Assembly (NCBI RefSeq): GCF_029227915.1 | Contig: NC_079875.1 | Span: forward strand, 1,860,001-1,924,000 | Reading direction: 5' to 3' | Length of the DNA stretch: 64,000 nt | Source of the DNA: Hydractinia symbiolongicarpus | Lineage: Eukaryota > Cnidaria > Hydrozoa > Anthoathecata > Hydractiniidae | Part shown: positions 10,349-24,100 of the stretch, piece after piece | Numbering within the stretch: position 1 is the first letter of the stretch | Layout: each line of letters starts with the position of its first letter | Translations under genes and position numbers: made by a program | Notes under the pieces: model-generated | The model's input: only the letters and a program-made list of their open reading frames with translations | What the model was told of the DNA's origin: nothing | The model's database searches: none

Positions 10349-12581
10349 GTTTACACCCTGGGTACTCTCTTTGTATACTTTTGACTATACGGGCCGAGTC
10401 CGGGATTTACGGGAAATTGCGGGTTTTCGTTTGCCGGCGATTAAACTTCTTTTATTCAGCGTCTCATCAAAAATGAAAACATTTTTAAAAACTACAAGTC
10501 TCATGGGCTTCAGTGGTGAAATAATAATTTAAAAAATCGTGCGGGAAATGAGTTTACACCCTGGGTACTTTCTTTGTATACTTTTGACTATGCGGGCCGA
10601 GTCCGGGGTTTACCGGAAATGGCAGGTTTTCGTTTGCCGGCGATTAAACTTCTTTTATTTAGTGTCTCATCAATAATGAAAACATTTTTGAAAACTACAA
10701 GTCTCAAGCGTTTTAGTGGTGAAAAGATAATTTAAAAAATCGTTTTGGAAATGAGTTTACTCACAGGGTACTTTCTTTGTGTACATTCGACTATACTGGC
10801 CAAGCCCGGGATTTACGGGAAATTGCGGGTTTTCGTTTGCCGGCGATTAAATCGTTTTCATTAAGCGTCTCATCAAAAATGAAAACATTTCTGAAAACTA
10901 CAAGTCTCATGCGTTTTAGTGGTGAAAAAATAATTTAAAAATTCGTTCCTGAAATGAGTTTACTCACTGGGTACTTTCCTTGCATATTTTTGACTATACG
11001 GGCCGAGTCCGGGATTTACGGGAAATCGCGAGTTTTCGTTTGCCGGCGATTAAACTTCTTTTATTCAGCGTCTCATCAAAAATGAAACCATTTTTAAAAA
11101 CTACAAGTCTCATGGGCTTTAGTGGTAAACTAATAATTTAAAAAATCGTTTGGGAAATGAGTTTACTCCCTGGGTACTTTTTTTGTATACTTTTGACTAT
11201 ACGGGCCGAGTCTGAGATTTACGGGAAGTCGCAGGTTTTCGTTTGCAGGCGATTAAACTTCTTTTATTCAGCGTCTCATCAAAAATGAAAACATTTTTGA
11301 AAACTACAAGTCTCATGCGTTTTAGTGGTGAAAAAATAATTTAAAAAATCGTTCGGGAAATGAGTTTACACCCTGGGTACTCTCTTTGTATACTTTTGCC
11401 TATACGGGCCGAGTCCGGGAATTACGGGAAATCGCAGGTTTTAGTTTGCCGGCGATTAAACTTCTTTTATTCAGCGTCTCATCAAAAATGAAAACATTTT
11501 TGAAAACTACAAGTCTCATGCGTTTTAGTGGTGAAAAAATAATTTAAAAAATCGTTCGGGAAATGAGTTTACACCCTGGGTACCCTCTTAGTATACTTTT
11601 GACTATACGGGCCGAGTCCGGGATTTACGGGAAATCGCAGGTTTTCGTTTGCCGGCGATTAAACTTCTTTTATTCAGCGTCTCATTAAAAATGAAAACAT
11701 TTTTGAAAACTACAAGTTTCATGCGTTTTAGTGGTGAAAAAATAATTTAAAAATTCGTTAGGGAAATGAGTTTACTCACTGGGTACTTTCCTTGTATACT
11801 TTTGACTATACGGGTCGAGACCGGGATTTACGGGAATTTGCGGGTTTTCGTTTGCCGGCGATTAAACTTCTTTTATTCAGCGTCTCATCAAAAATGAAAA
11901 CATTTTTAAAAACTACAAGTCTCATGGGCTTTAGTGGTGAAATAATAATTTAAAAAATCGTTTGGGAAATAAGTTTACTCCCTGGGTACTTTCTTTGTAT
12001 ACTTTTGACTATACGGGCCGAGTCCGGGATTTACGGGAAATCGCAGGTTTTCGTTTGCCGGCGATTAAACTTCTTTTATTCAGCGTCTCATCAAAAATGA
12101 AAACATTTTTGAAAACTATAAGTCTCATGCGTTTTAGTGGTGAAAAAATAATTTAAAAAATCGTTCGGGAAATGAGTTTACACCCTGGGTACCCTCTTTG
12201 TATACTTTTGACTATACGGGCCGAGTCCGGGATTTACGGGAAATCGCAGGTTTTCGTTTGCCGGCGATTAAACTTCTTTTATTCAGGGTCTCATCAAAAA
12301 TGAAAACATTTTTGAAAACTACAAGTCTCATGCGTTTTAGTGGTGAAAAAATAATTTAAAAATTCGTAAGGGAAATGAGTTTACTCACTGGGTACTTTCC
12401 TTGTATACTTTTGACTATACGGGTCGAGACCGGGGGTTACGGGAAATTGCGGGTTTTCGTTTGCCGGCGATTAAACTTCTTTTATTCAGCGTCTCATCAA
12501 AAATGAAAACATTTTTGAAAACTACAAGTCTCATGCGTTTTAGTGGTGAAAAAATAATTTAAAACATCGTTCGGGAAATGA
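10349..12581 (+). repeat. 11-monomer unit, copy 1 (period 2,233 bp)
   Basis: The period of 2,233 is exactly 11 x 203. Marks shared with copy 2 are GTGCGGGAAATG (10,541), TTTACCGGAAATGG in an E monomer, GCATATTTTTGAC in an A monomer, a B monomer with TTTTGCC and GGTTTTAGTTTGCC, and GGGAAATAAG at about 11,970. Private differences are CATCAATAATG near 10,674, GGTAAACTAATAA near 11,128, CCTCTTAGTATAC near 11,588 and CATTAAAAATG near 11,686. Confidence 0.9.
12379..12581 (+). repeat. Hybrid junction monomer of the 11-mer duplication
   Basis: The head and core match D (GTCGAGACC, GGGGGTTACGGG, GCGGG). The tail has TTTTTGAAAAC, CATGCG and AAAACATCG, which is the tail found just before 10,349. Its counterpart at the end of copy 2 (14,612-14,814) keeps a TTTTTAAAAAC tail. 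The head therefore comes from the right end of the unit and the tail from the left neighbour, as expected for the join made by unequal exchange. The switch lies between about 12,450 and 12,515. Confidence 0.78.
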
Positions 12582-14814
12582 GTTTACACCCTGGGTACTC
12601 TCTTTGTATACTTTTGACTATACGGGCCGAGTCCGGGATTTACGGGAAATTGCGGGTTTTCGTTTGCCGGCGATTAAACTTCTTTTATTCAGCGTCTCAT
12701 CAAAAATGAAAACATTTTTAAAAACTACAAGTCTCATGGGCTTCAGTGGTGAAATAATAATTTAAAAAATCGTGCGGGAAATGAGTTTACACCCTGGGTA
12801 CTTTCTTTGTATACTTTTGACTATGCGGGCCGAGTCCGGGGTTTACCGGAAATGGCAGGTTTTCGTTTGCCGGCGATTAAACTTCTTTTATTTAGTGTCT
12901 CATCAAAAATGAAAACATTTTTGAAAACTACAAGTCTCAAGCGTTTTAGTGGTGAAAAGATAATTTAAAAAATCGTTTTGGAAATGAGTTTACTCACAGG
13001 GTACTTTCTTTGTGTACATTCGACTATACTGGCCAAGCCCGGGATTTACGGGAAATTGCGGGTTTTCGTTTGCCGGCGATTAAATCGTTTTCATTAAGCG
13101 TCTCATCAAAAATGAAAACATTTCTGAAAACTACAAGTCTCATGCGTTTTAGTGGTGAAAAAATAATTTAAAAATTCGTTCCTGAAATGAGTTTACTCAC
13201 TGGGTACTTTCCTTGCATATTTTTGACTATACGGGCCGAGTCCGGGATTTACGGGAAATCGCGAGTTTTCGTTTGCCGGCGATTAAACTTCTTTTATTCA
13301 GCGTCTCATCAAAAATGAAACCATTTTTAAAAACTACAAGTCTCATGGGCTTTAGTGGTAAAATAATAATTTAAAAAATCGTTTGGTAAATGAGTTTACT
13401 CCCTGGGTACTTTTTTTGTATACTTTTGACTATACGGGCCGAGTCTGAGATTTACGGGAAGTCGCAGGTTTTCGTTTGCAGGCGATTAAACTTCTTTTAT
13501 TCAGCGTCTCATCAAAAATGAAAACATTTTTGAAAACTACAAGTCTCATGCGTTTTAGTGGTGAAAAAATAATTTAAAAAATCGTTCGGGAAATGAGTTT
13601 ACACCCTGGGTACTCTCTTTGTATACTTTTGCCTATACGGGCCGAGTCCGGGAATTACGGGAAATCGCAGGTTTTAGTTTGCCGGCGATTAAACTTCTTT
13701 TATTCAGCGTCTCATCAAAAATGAAAACATTTTTGAAAACTACAAGTCTCATGCGTTTTAGTGGTGAAAAAATAATTTAAAAAATCGTTCGGGAAATGAG
13801 TTTACACCCTGGGTACCCTCTTTGTATACTTTTGACTATACGGGCCGAGTCCGGGATTTACGGGAAATCGCAGGTTTTCGTTTGCCGGCGATTAAACTTC
13901 TTTTATTCAGCGTCTCATCAAAAATGAAAACATTTTTGAAAACTACAAGTTTCATGCGTTTTAGTGGTGAAAAAATAATTTAAAAATTCGTTAGGGAAAT
14001 GAGTTTACTCACTGGGTACTTTCCTTGTATACTTTTGACTATACGGGTCGAGACCGGGATTTACGGGAATTTGCGGGTTTTCGTTTGCCGGCGATTAAAC
14101 TTCTTTTATTCAGCGTCTCATCAAAAATGAAAACATTTTTAAAAACTACAAGTCTCATGGGCTTTAGTGGTGAAATAATAATTTAAAAAATCGTTTGGGA
14201 AATAAGTTTACTCCCTGGGTACTTTCTTTGTATACTTTTGACTATACGGGCCGAGTCCGGGATTTACGGGAAATCGCAGGTTTTCGTTTGCCGGCGATTA
14301 AACTTCTTTTATTCAGCGTCTCATCAAAAATGAAAACATTTTTGAAAACTATAAGTCTCATGCGTTTTAGTGGTGAAAAAATAATTTAAAAAATCGTTCG
14401 GGAAATGAGTTTACACCCTGGGTACCCTCTTTGTATACTTTTGACTATACGGGCCGAGTCCGGGATTTACGGGAAATCGCAGGTTTTCGTTTGCCGGCGA
14501 TTAAACTTCTTTTATTCAGGGTCTCATCAAAAATGAAAACATTTTTGAAAACTACAAGTCTCATGCGTTTTAGTGGTGAAAAAATAATTTAAAAATTCGT
14601 AAGGGAAATGAGTTTACTCACTGGGTACTTTCCTTGTATACTTTTGACTATACGGGTCGAGACCGGGGGTTACGGGAAATTGCGGGTTTTCGTTTGCCGG
14701 CGATTAAACTTCTTTTATTCAGCGTCTCATCAAAAATGAAAACATTTTTAAAAACTACAAGTCTCATGGGCTTTAGTGGTGAAATAATAATTTAAAAAAT
14801 CTTTTGGGAAATGA
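12582..14814 (+). repeat. 11-monomer unit, copy 2
   Basis: This repeats the preceding 2,233 bp in register, with GTGCGGGAAATG at 12,774 and GGGAAATAAG at about 14,203. I saw about five substitutions, one private to this copy (GTTTGGTAAATGAG near 13,384). Similarity ends near 14,745, where the tail changes to the GGGCTTTAG type and the next unit starts with ATCTTTTGGG. Divergence of a few tenths of a percent marks a recent tandem duplication. Confidence 0.9.
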
Positions 14815-15626
14815 GTTTACTCCCTGGGTACTTTCTTTGTATACTTTTGACTATACGTGCCGAGTACGGGATTTACGGGAAATCGCAGGTTTTCGTTTGC
14901 CGGCGATTAAACTTCTTTTAATCAGCGTGTCATCAAAAATGAAAACATTTTTGAAAACTACAAGTCTCATGCGTTTTAGTGGTGAAAAAATAATTTAAAA
15001 AATCGTTCGGGAAATGAGTTTACACCCTGGGTACCCTCTTTGTATACTTTTGACTATACGGGCCGAGTCCGGGATTTACGGGAAATCGCAGGTTTTCGTT
15101 TGCCGGCGATTAAAGTTCTTTTATTCAGCGTCTCATCAAAAATGAAAACATTTTTGAAAACTACAAGTCTCATGCGTTTTAGTGGTGAAAAAATAATTTA
15201 AAAATTCGTTAGGGAAATGAGTTTACTCACTGGGTACTTTCCTTGTATACTTTTGACTATACGGGTCGAGACCGGGATTGACGGGAAGTTGCGGGTTTTC
15301 GTTTGCCGGCGATTAAACTTCTTTTATTCAGCGTCTCATCAAAAATGAAAACATTTTTAAAAACTACAAGTCTCATGGGCTTTAGTGGTGAAATAATAAT
15401 TTAAAAAATCTTTTGGGAAATGAGTTTACTTCCTGGGTACTTTCTTTGTATACTTTTGACTATACGTGCCGAGTACGGGATTTACGGAAAATCGCAGGTT
15501 TTCGTTTGCCGGCGATTAAACTTCTTTTATTCAGCGTGTCATCAAAAATGAAAACATTTTTGAAAACTACAAGTCTCATGCGTTTTAGTGGTGAAAAAAT
15601 AATTTAAAAATTCGTTCTGGAAATGA
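14815..15626 (+). repeat. H-M-D trimer and following H monomer (609-bp spacing)
   Basis: H monomers begin at 14,815 and 15,424, 609 bp or three monomers apart. Both have ATCTTTTGGG upstream, TACGTGCCGAGTACGGG and a GTGTCATC box. Between them lie an M monomer (GGTACCCTC) and a D monomer (GTCGAGACC). H monomers appear again at about 33,367, 34,585, 43,312, 45,138 and 48,181, so this subtype links the 15 kb region with the 33-48 kb region. Confidence 0.78.
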
Positions 15627-16439
15627 GTTTACTCACTGGGTACTTTCCTTGTATACTTTTAACTATACGGGCCGAGTCCGGGATTTACGGGAAATCGCAG
15701 GTTTTCGTTTGCCGGCTATTAAACTTCTTTTATTCAGCGTCTCATCAAAAATGAAAACATTTTTAAAAACTACAAGTCTCATGGGCTTTAGTGGTGAAAT
15801 AATAATTTAAAAAATCGTTTGGGAAATGAGTTTACTCCCTGGGTACTTTCTTTGTATACTTTTGACTATACGGGCCGAGTCCAGGATTTACGTGAAATTG
15901 CGGGTTTTCGTTTGCCGGCGATTAAACTTCTTTTATTCAGCGTCTCATCAAAAATGAAAACATTTTTGAAAACTACAAGTCTCATGCGTTTTAGTGGTGA
16001 AAAAATAAATTAAAAAATCGTTCTGGAAATGAGTTTACTCACAGGGTACTTTCTTTGTATACATTCGACTATACGGGCCAAGCCCGGGATTTACGGGAAA
16101 TCGCGGGTTTTCGTTTGCCGACGATTAAACCTCTTTCATTTAGCGTCTCATCAAAAATGAAAAATTTTTTGAAAACTACAAGTCTCATGCGTTTTAGTGG
16201 TGAAAAGATAATTGAAAAAATCGTTTCGGAAATGAGTTTACTCACAGGGTACTTTCTTTGTATACATTCGACTATACGGGCCAAGCCCGGGATTTACGGG
16301 AAATCGCGGGTTTTCGTTTGCCGGCGATTAAACAACTTTCATTAAGCGTCTCATCAAAAATGAAAACATTTCTGAAAACTACAAGTCTCATGGGCTTTAG
16401 TGGTGATATAATTATTTTTAAAAATCGTTCGGAAAATGA
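15627..16439 (+). repeat. I-J-C-C monomer run, first occurrence
   Basis: I (15,627; TTTTAACTATAC, GCCGGCTATT) is followed by J (15,830; GTCCAGGATTTACG, AAATAAATT tail), then by two C monomers with ACATTCGAC, AAGCCCGGG and a TTCATT box (16,033 and 16,236). The same order occurs at 34,788-35,599 and in parts of the 33, 43, 45 and 48 kb regions. The first C has AAACCTCTTTC and the second AAACAACTTTC, two C forms that travel as a pair. Confidence 0.8.
16236..16439 (+). repeat. Hybrid C/L monomer with one extra base
   Basis: The head and core are the second C form (ACATTCGAC, AAACAACTTTC). From about monomer position 150 the tail switches to the GGGCTTTAG type that normally ends an L monomer. Compared with the related run near 35.4-35.8 kb, one whole L monomer is missing. 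The tail also carries GATATAATTATTTTTAAAAA, one base longer than usual. That insertion removes the usual TAA and lets an open frame run across two monomers. Confidence 0.75.
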
Positions 16440-16643
16440 GTTTACACCCCGGGTACTTTCTTTGTATACTTTTGACTATACGGGCCGAGTCCGGGATTTA
16501 CGGGAAATCGCAGGGTTTCGTTTGCCGGCGATTAAACTTCTTTTATTCAGCGTCTCATCAAAAATGAAAACATTTTTGAAAACTACAAGTCTCATACGTT
16601 TTAGTGGTGAAAAAATAATTTAAAAAATTCGTTCCAGAAATGA

Positions 16644-19600
16644 GTTTACTCACTGGGTACTTTCCTTGCATACTTTTGACTATACGGGCCGAGTCCGGGA
16701 TTTACGGGAAATCGCGAGTTTTCGTTTGCCGGCGATTAAACTTCTTTTATTCAGCGTCTCATCAAAAATGAAAACATTTCTGAAAACTACAAGTCTCATG
16801 CGTTTTAGTGGTGAAAAAATAATTTAAAAAATCGTTCGGGAAATGAGTTTACACCCTGGGTACTTTCTTTGTATACTTTTGACTATACGGGCCGAGTCGG
16901 GGATTTACGGGAAATCGCAGGTTTTCGTTTGCCGGCGATTAAACTTCTTTTATTCAGCGTCTCATCAAAAATGAAAACATTTTTGAAAACTACAAGTCTC
17001 ATGCGTTTTAGTGGTGAAAAAATAATTTAAAACATCGTTCGGGAAATGAGTTTACACCCTGGGTACTCTCTTTGTATACTTTTGACTATACGGGCCGAGT
17101 CCGGGAATTACGGGAAATCGCAGGTTTTCGTTTGCCGGCGATTAAACTTTTTTTATTCAGCGTCTCATCAAAAATGAAAACATTTTTGAAAACTACAAGT
17201 CTCATGCGTTTTAGTGGTGAAAAAATAATTTAAAAATTCGTTGGGGAAATGAGTTTACTCACTGGGTACTTTCTTTGTATACTTTTGACTATACGGGCCG
17301 AGACCGGGATTTACGGGAAATTGCGGGTTTTCGTTTGCCGGCGATTAAACTTCTTTTATTCAGCGTCTCATCAAAAATGAAAACATTTTTAAAAACTAAA
17401 AGTCTCATGGGATTTAGTGGTGAAATAATAATTTAAAAAATCGTTCGGGAAATGAGTTTACACCCTGGGTACTTTTTTGTATACTTTTGACTATGCGGGC
17501 CGAGTCCGGGGTTTACGGGAATAGGCGGGTTTTCGTTTGCCGGCGATTAAACTTCTTTTATTTAGCATCTCATCAAAAATGAAAACATTTTTGAAAACTA
17601 CAAGTCTCAAGCGTTTTAGTGGTGAAAAGATAATTTAAAAAATCGTTTTGGAAATGAGTTTACTCACAGGGTACTTTCTTTGTATACATTCGACTATACG
17701 GGCCAAGCCCGGAATTTACGGGAAATCGCGGGTTTTCGTTTGCCGGCGATTAAACCGCTTTCATTAAGCGTCTCATCAAAAATGAAAACATTTCTGAAAA
17801 CTACAAGTCTCATGCGTTTTAGTGGTGAAAAAATAATTTAAAAATTCGTTCCGGAAATGAGTTTACTCACTGGGTACTTTCCTTGCATACTTTTGACTAT
17901 ACGGGCCGAGTCCGGGATTTACGGGAAATCGCGAGTTTTCGTTTGCCGGCGATTAAACTTCTTTTATTCAGTGTCTCATCAAAAATGAAACCATTTTTAA
18001 AAACTACAAGTCTCATGGGCTTTAGTGGTAAAATAATAATTTAAAAAATCGTTTGGGAAATGAGTTTACTTCATGGGTACTTTCTTTGTATACTTTTGAC
18101 TATATGGGCCGAGTCCGGGATTTACGGGAAGTCGCAGGTTTTCATTTGCAGGCGATTAAACTTCTTTTATTCAGCGTCTCATCAAAAATGAAAACATTTT
18201 TGAAAACTACAAGTCTCATGCGTTTTAGTGGTGAAAAAATAATTTAAAACATCGTTCGGGAAATGAGTTTACACCCTGGGTACTCTCTTTGTATACTTTT
18301 GACTATACGGGCCGAGTCCGGGAATTACGGGAAATCGCAGGTTTTCGTTTGCCGGCGATTAAACTTCTTTTATTCAGCGTCTCATCAAAAATGAAAACAT
18401 TTTTGAAAACTACAAGTCTCATGCGTTTTAGTGGTGAAAAAATAATTTAAAAATTCGTTAGGGAAATGAGTTTACTCACTGGGTACTTTCCTTGTATACT
18501 TTTGACTATACGGGCCGATGCCGGGATTTACGGGAAGTTGCGGGTTTTCGTTTGCCGGCGATTAAACTTCTTTTATTCAGCGTCTCATCAAAAATGAAAA
18601 CATTTTTAAAAACTACAAGTCTCATGGGCTTCAGTGGTGAAATAATAATTTAAAAAATCGTTCGGGAAATGAGTTTACACCCTGGGTACTTTCTTTGTAT
18701 ACTTTTGACTATGCGGGCCGAGTCCGGGGTTTACGGGAAATGGCGGGTTTTCGTTTGCCGGCGATTAAACTTCTTTTATTTAGCGTCTCATCAAAAATGA
18801 AAACATTTTTAAAAACTAAAAGTCTCATGGGATTTAGTGGTGAAATAATAATTTAAAAAATCGTTCGGGAAATGAGTTTACACCCTGGGTACTTTTTTGT
18901 ATACTTTTGACTATGCGGGCCGAGTCCGGGGTTTACGGGAATAGGCGGGTTTTCGTTTGCCGGCGATTAAACTTCTTTTATTTAGCGTCTCATCAAAAAT
19001 GAAAACATTTTTGAAAACTACAAGTCTCAAGCGTTTTAGTGGTGAAAAGATAATTTAAAAAATCGTTTTGGAAATGAGTTTACTCACAGGGTACTTTCTT
19101 TGTATACATTCGACTATACGGGCCAAGCCCGGGATTTACGGGAAATCGCGGGTTTTCGTTTGCCGGCGATTAAACCGCTTTCATTAAGCGTCTCATCAAA
19201 AATGAAAACATTTCTGAAAACTACAAGTCTCATGCGTTTTAGTGGTGAAAAAATAATTTAAAAATTCGTTCCGGAAATGAGTTTACTCACTGGGTACTTT
19301 CCTTGCATACTTTTGACTATACGGGCCGAGTCCGGGATTTACGGGAAATCGCGAGTTTTCGTTTGCCGGCGATTAAACTTCTTTTATTCAGTGTCTCATC
19401 AAAAATGAAACCATTTTTAAAAACTACAAGTCTCATGGGCTTTAGTGGTAAAATAATAATTTAAAAAATCGTTTGGGAAATGAGTTTACTTCATGGGTAA
19501 TTTCTTTGTATACTTTTGACTATATGGGCCGAGTCCGGGATTTACGGGAAGTCGCAGGTTTTCGTTTGCAGGCGATTAAACTTCTTTTATTCAGCGTCTC

Positions 19601-21105
19601 ATCAAAAATGAAAACATTTTTGAAAACTACAAGTCTCAAGCGTTTTAGTGGTGAAAAGATAATTTAAAAAATCGTTTTGGAAATGAGTTTACTCACAGGG
19701 TACTTTCTTTGTATACATTCGACTATACGGGCCAAGCCCGGAATTTACGGGAAATCGCGGGTTTTCGTTTGCCGGCGATTAAACCGCTTTCATTAAGCGT
19801 CTCATCAAAAATGAAAACATTTCTGAAAACTACAAGTCTCATGCGTTTTAGTGGTGAAAAAATAATTTAAAAATTCGTTCCGGAAATGAGTTTACTCACT
19901 GGGTACTTTCCTTGCATACTTTTGACTATACGGGCCGAGTCCGGGATTTACGGGAAGTCGCAGGTTTTCATTTGCAGGCGATTAAACTTCTTTTATTCAG
20001 CGTCTCATCAAAAATGAAAACATTTTTGAAAACTACAAGTCTCATGCGTTTTAGTGGTGAAAAAATAATTTAAAAATTCGTTAGGGAAATGAGTTTACTC
20101 ACTGGGTACTTTCCTTGTATACTTTTGACTATACGGGCCGATGCCGGGATTTACGGGAAGTTGCGGGTTTTCGTTTGCCGGCGATTAAACTTCTTTTATT
20201 CAGCGTCTCATCAAAAATGAAAACATTTTTAAAAACTACAAGTCTCATGGGCTTCAGTGGTGAAATAATAATTTAAAAAATCGTTCGGGAAATGAGTTTA
20301 CACCCTGGGTACTTTTTTGTATACTTTTGACTATGCGGGCCGAGTCCGGGGTTTACGGGAATAGGCGGGTTTTCGTTTGCCGGCGATTAAACTTCTTTTA
20401 TTTAGCGTCTCATCAAAAATGAAAACATTTTTGAAAACTACAAGTCTCAAGCGTTTTAGTGGTGAAAAGATAATTTAAAAAATCGTTTTGGAAATGAGTT
20501 TACTCACAGGGTACTTTCTTTGTATACATTCGACTATACGGGCCAAGCCGGGATTTACGGGAAATCGCGGGTTTTCGTTTGCCGGCGATTAAACCACTTT
20601 CATTAAGCGTCTCATCAAAAATGAAAACATTTCTGAAAACTACAAGTCTCATGCGTTTTAGTGGTGAAAAAATAATTTAAAAATTCGTTCCGGAAATGAG
20701 TTTACTCACTGGGTACTTTCCTTGCATACTTTTGACTATACGGGCCGAGTCCGGGATTTACGGGAAATCGCGAGTTTTCGTTTGCCGGCGATTAAACTTC
20801 TTTTATTCAGTGTCTCATCAAAAATGAAACCATTTTTAAAAACTACAAGTCTCATGGGCTTTAGTGGTAAAATAATAATTTAAAAAATCGTTTGGGAAAT
20901 GAGTTTACTTCATGGGTACTTTCTTTGTATACTTTTGACTATATGGGCCGAGTCCGGGATTTACGGGAAGTCGCAGGTTTTCGTTTGCAGGCGATTAAAC
21001 TTCTTTTATTCAGCGTCTCATCAAAAATGAAAACATTTTTGAAAACTACAAGTCTCATGCGTTTTAGTGGTGAAAAAATAATTTAAAACATCGTTTGGGA
21101 AATGA
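16644..21105 (+). repeat. 7-monomer series, F heads at 18,064, 19,484 and 20,903
   Basis: F monomers with TTCATGGGTA and TATATGGGCC lie 1,420 and 1,419 bp apart. Around them run B, D, E, C and A monomers. E copies carry a single-base deletion giving TACTTTTTTG at about 17,471, 18,892 and 20,311. Copies are not exact: an E head with D tail sits at 18,673-18,875, an F head with E tail at 19,484-19,686, and an A head with F core at 19,890-20,092. These hybrids record exchanges within the series. Confidence 0.8.
19484..20092 (+). repeat. Cluster of hybrid monomers F/E, C, A/F
   Basis: At 19,484 the head and core are F (TTCATGGG, GCAGGC) but the tail is E (TCAAGCG, GAAAAGATAATTT). A normal C follows at 19,687. 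At 19,890 the head is A (CCTTGCATAC) but the core is F (GAAGTCGCAGG, TTTTCATTTGCAGG). Compared with the copies on either side, B, D and E are skipped after F, and a D is entered directly after the A/F hybrid. At least two crossovers are needed to explain this 0.6-kb patch. Confidence 0.72.
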
Positions 21106-24100
21106 GTTTACACCCTGGGTACTCTCTTTGTATACTTTTGACTATACGGTCCGAGTCCGGGAATTACGGGAAATCGCAGGTTTTCGTTTGCCGGCGATTA
21201 AACTTCTTTTATTCAGCGTCTCATCAAAAATGAAAACATTTTTGAAAACTACAAGTCTCATGCGTTTTAGTGGTGAAAAAATAATTTAAAAATTCGTTAG
21301 GGAAATGAGTTTACTCACTGGGTACTTTCCTTGTATACTTTTGACTATACGGGCCGATGCCGGGATTTACGGGAAGTTGAGGGTTTTCGTTTGCCGGCGA
21401 TTAAACTTCTTTTATTCAGCGTCTCATCAAAAATGAAAACATTTTTAAAAACTACAAGTCTCATGGGCTTCAGTGGTGAAATAATAATTTAAAAAATCGT
21501 TCGGGAAATGAGTTTACACCCTGGGTACTTTCTTTGTATACTTTTGACTATGCGGGCCGAGTCCGGGGTTTACGGGAAATGGCGGGTTTTCGTTTGCCGG
21601 CGATTAAACTTCTTTTATTTAGCGTCTCATCAAAAATGAAAACATTTTTGAAAACTGCAAGTCTCAAGCGTTTTAGTGGTGAAAAGATAATTTAAAAAAT
21701 CGTTTTGGAAATGAGTTTACTCACAGGGTACTTTCTTTGTATACATTCGACTATACGGGCCAAGCCCGGGATTTACGGGAAATCGCGGGTTTTCGTTTGC
21801 CGGCGATTAAACCGCTTTCATTAAGCGTCTCATCAAAAATGAAAACATTTCTGAAAACTACAAGTCTCATGCGTTTTAGTGGTGAAAAAATAATTTAAAA
21901 ATTCGTTCCCGAAATGAGTTTACTCACTGGGTACTTTCCTTGCATACTTTTGACTATACGGGCCGAGTCCGGGATTTACGGGAAATCGCGAGTTTTCGTT
22001 TGCCGGCGATTAAACTTCTTTTATTCAGCGTCTCATCAAAAATGAAAACATTTCTAAAAACTACAAGTCTCATGCGTTTTAGTGGTGAAAAAATAATTTG
22101 AAAATTTGTTCCGGAAATGAGTTTACTCACTGGGTACTTTCCTTGCATACTTTTGACTATACTGGCCAAGTCCTGGACTTACGGGAAATCGCGAGTTTTC
22201 GTTTGCCGGCGATTAAACTTCTTTTATTCAGCGTCTCATCAAAAATGAAACCATTTTTAAAAACTACAAGTCTCATGGGCTTTAGTGGTAAAATAATAAT
22301 TTAAAAAATCGTTTGGGAAATGCGTTTACTCCCTGGGTACTTTCTTTGTATACTTTTGACTATACGGGCCTAGTCCGGGATTTACGGGAAGTCGCAGGTT
22401 TTCGTTTGCAGGCGATTAAACTTCTTTTATTCAGCGTCTCATCAAAAATGAAAACATTTTTGAAAACTACAAGTCTCATGCGTTTTAGTGGTGAAAAAAT
22501 AATTTAAAACATCGTTCGGGAAATGAGTTTACACCCTGGGTACTCTCTTTGTATACTTTTGACTATACGGGCCGAGTCCGGGATTTACGAGAAATTGCGG
22601 GTTTTCGTTTGCCGGCGATTAAACTTCTTTTATTCAGCGTCTCATCAAAAATGAAAACATTTTTAAAAACTACAAGTCTCATGGGCTTCAGTGGTGAAAT
22701 AATAATTTAAAAAATCGTTCGGGAAATGAGTTTACACCCTGGGTACTTTCTTTGTATACTTTTGACTATGCGGGCCGAGTCCGTGGTTTACGGGAAATGG
22801 CAGGTTTTCGTTTGCCGGCGATTAAACTTCTTTTATTTAGTGTCTCTTCAAAAATGAAAACATTTTTGAAAACTACAAGTCTCAAGCGTTTTAGTGGTGA
22901 AAAGATAATTTAAAAAATCGTTTTGGAAATGAGTTTACTCACAGGGTACTTTCTTTGTGTACATTCGACTATACTGGCCAAGCCCGGGATTTACGGGAAA
23001 TCGCGGGTTTTCGTTTGCCGGCGATTAAATCGCTTTCATTAAGCGTCTCATCAAAAATGAAAACATTTCTGAAAACTACAAGTCTCATGCGTTTTAGTGG
23101 TGAAAAAATAATTTAAAAATTCGTTCCTGAAATGAGTTTACTCACTGGGTACTTTCCTTGCATACTTTTGACTATACGGGCCGAGTCCGGGATTTACGGG
23201 AAATCGCGAGTTTTCGTTTGCCGGCGATTAAACTTCTTTTATTCAGCGTCTCATCAAAAATGAAACCATTTTTAAAAACTACAAGTCTCATGGGCTTTAG
23301 TGGTAAAATAATAATTTAAAAAATCGTTTGGGAAATGAGTTTACTCCCTGGGAACTTTCTTTGTATACTTTTGACTATACGGGCCGAGTCCGAGATTTAC
23401 GGGAAGTCGCAGGTTTTCGTTTGCAGGCGATTAAACTTCTTTTATTCAGCGTCTCATCAAAAATGAAAACATTTTTGAAAACTACAAGTCTCATGCGTTT
23501 TAGTGGTGAAAAAATAATTTAAAAATTCGTTCCGGAAATGAGTTTACTCACTGGGTACTTTCCTTGCATACTTTTGACTATACGGGCCGAGTCCGGGATT
23601 TACGGGAAATCGCGAGTTTTCGTTTGCCGGCGATTAAACTTCTTTTATTCAGCGTCTCATCAAAAATAAAAACATTTCTGAAAACTACAAGTCTCATGCG
23701 TTTTAGTGGTGAAAAAATAATTTAAAAATTCGTTCCGGAAATGAGTTTACTCACTGGGTACTTTCCTTGCATACTTTTGACTATACTGGCCAAGTCCGGG
23801 ACTTACGGGAAATCGCGAGTTTTCGTTTGCCGGCGATTAAACTTCTTTTATTCAGCGTCTCATCAAAAATGAAACCATTTTTAAAAACTACAAGTCTCAT
23901 GCGTTTTAGTGGTGAAGAAATAATTTAAAAAATCGTTTGGGAAATGAGTTTACTTCCTGGGTACTTTCTTTGTATACTTTTGACTATACGGGCCGAGTCC
24001 GGGATTTACGGGAAGTCGCAGGTTTTCGTTTGCAGGCGATTAAACTTCTTTTATTCAGCGTCTCATCAAAAATGAAAACATTTTTGAAAACTACAACTCT

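Noticed and set aside
16258-16623. Longest open frame, 121 codons across two monomers
   Set aside because: It exists only because a one-base insertion and loss of TAA in the hybrid monomer at 16,236-16,439 join two monomer frames. Its two halves are the usual monomer translations. No other copy keeps it.
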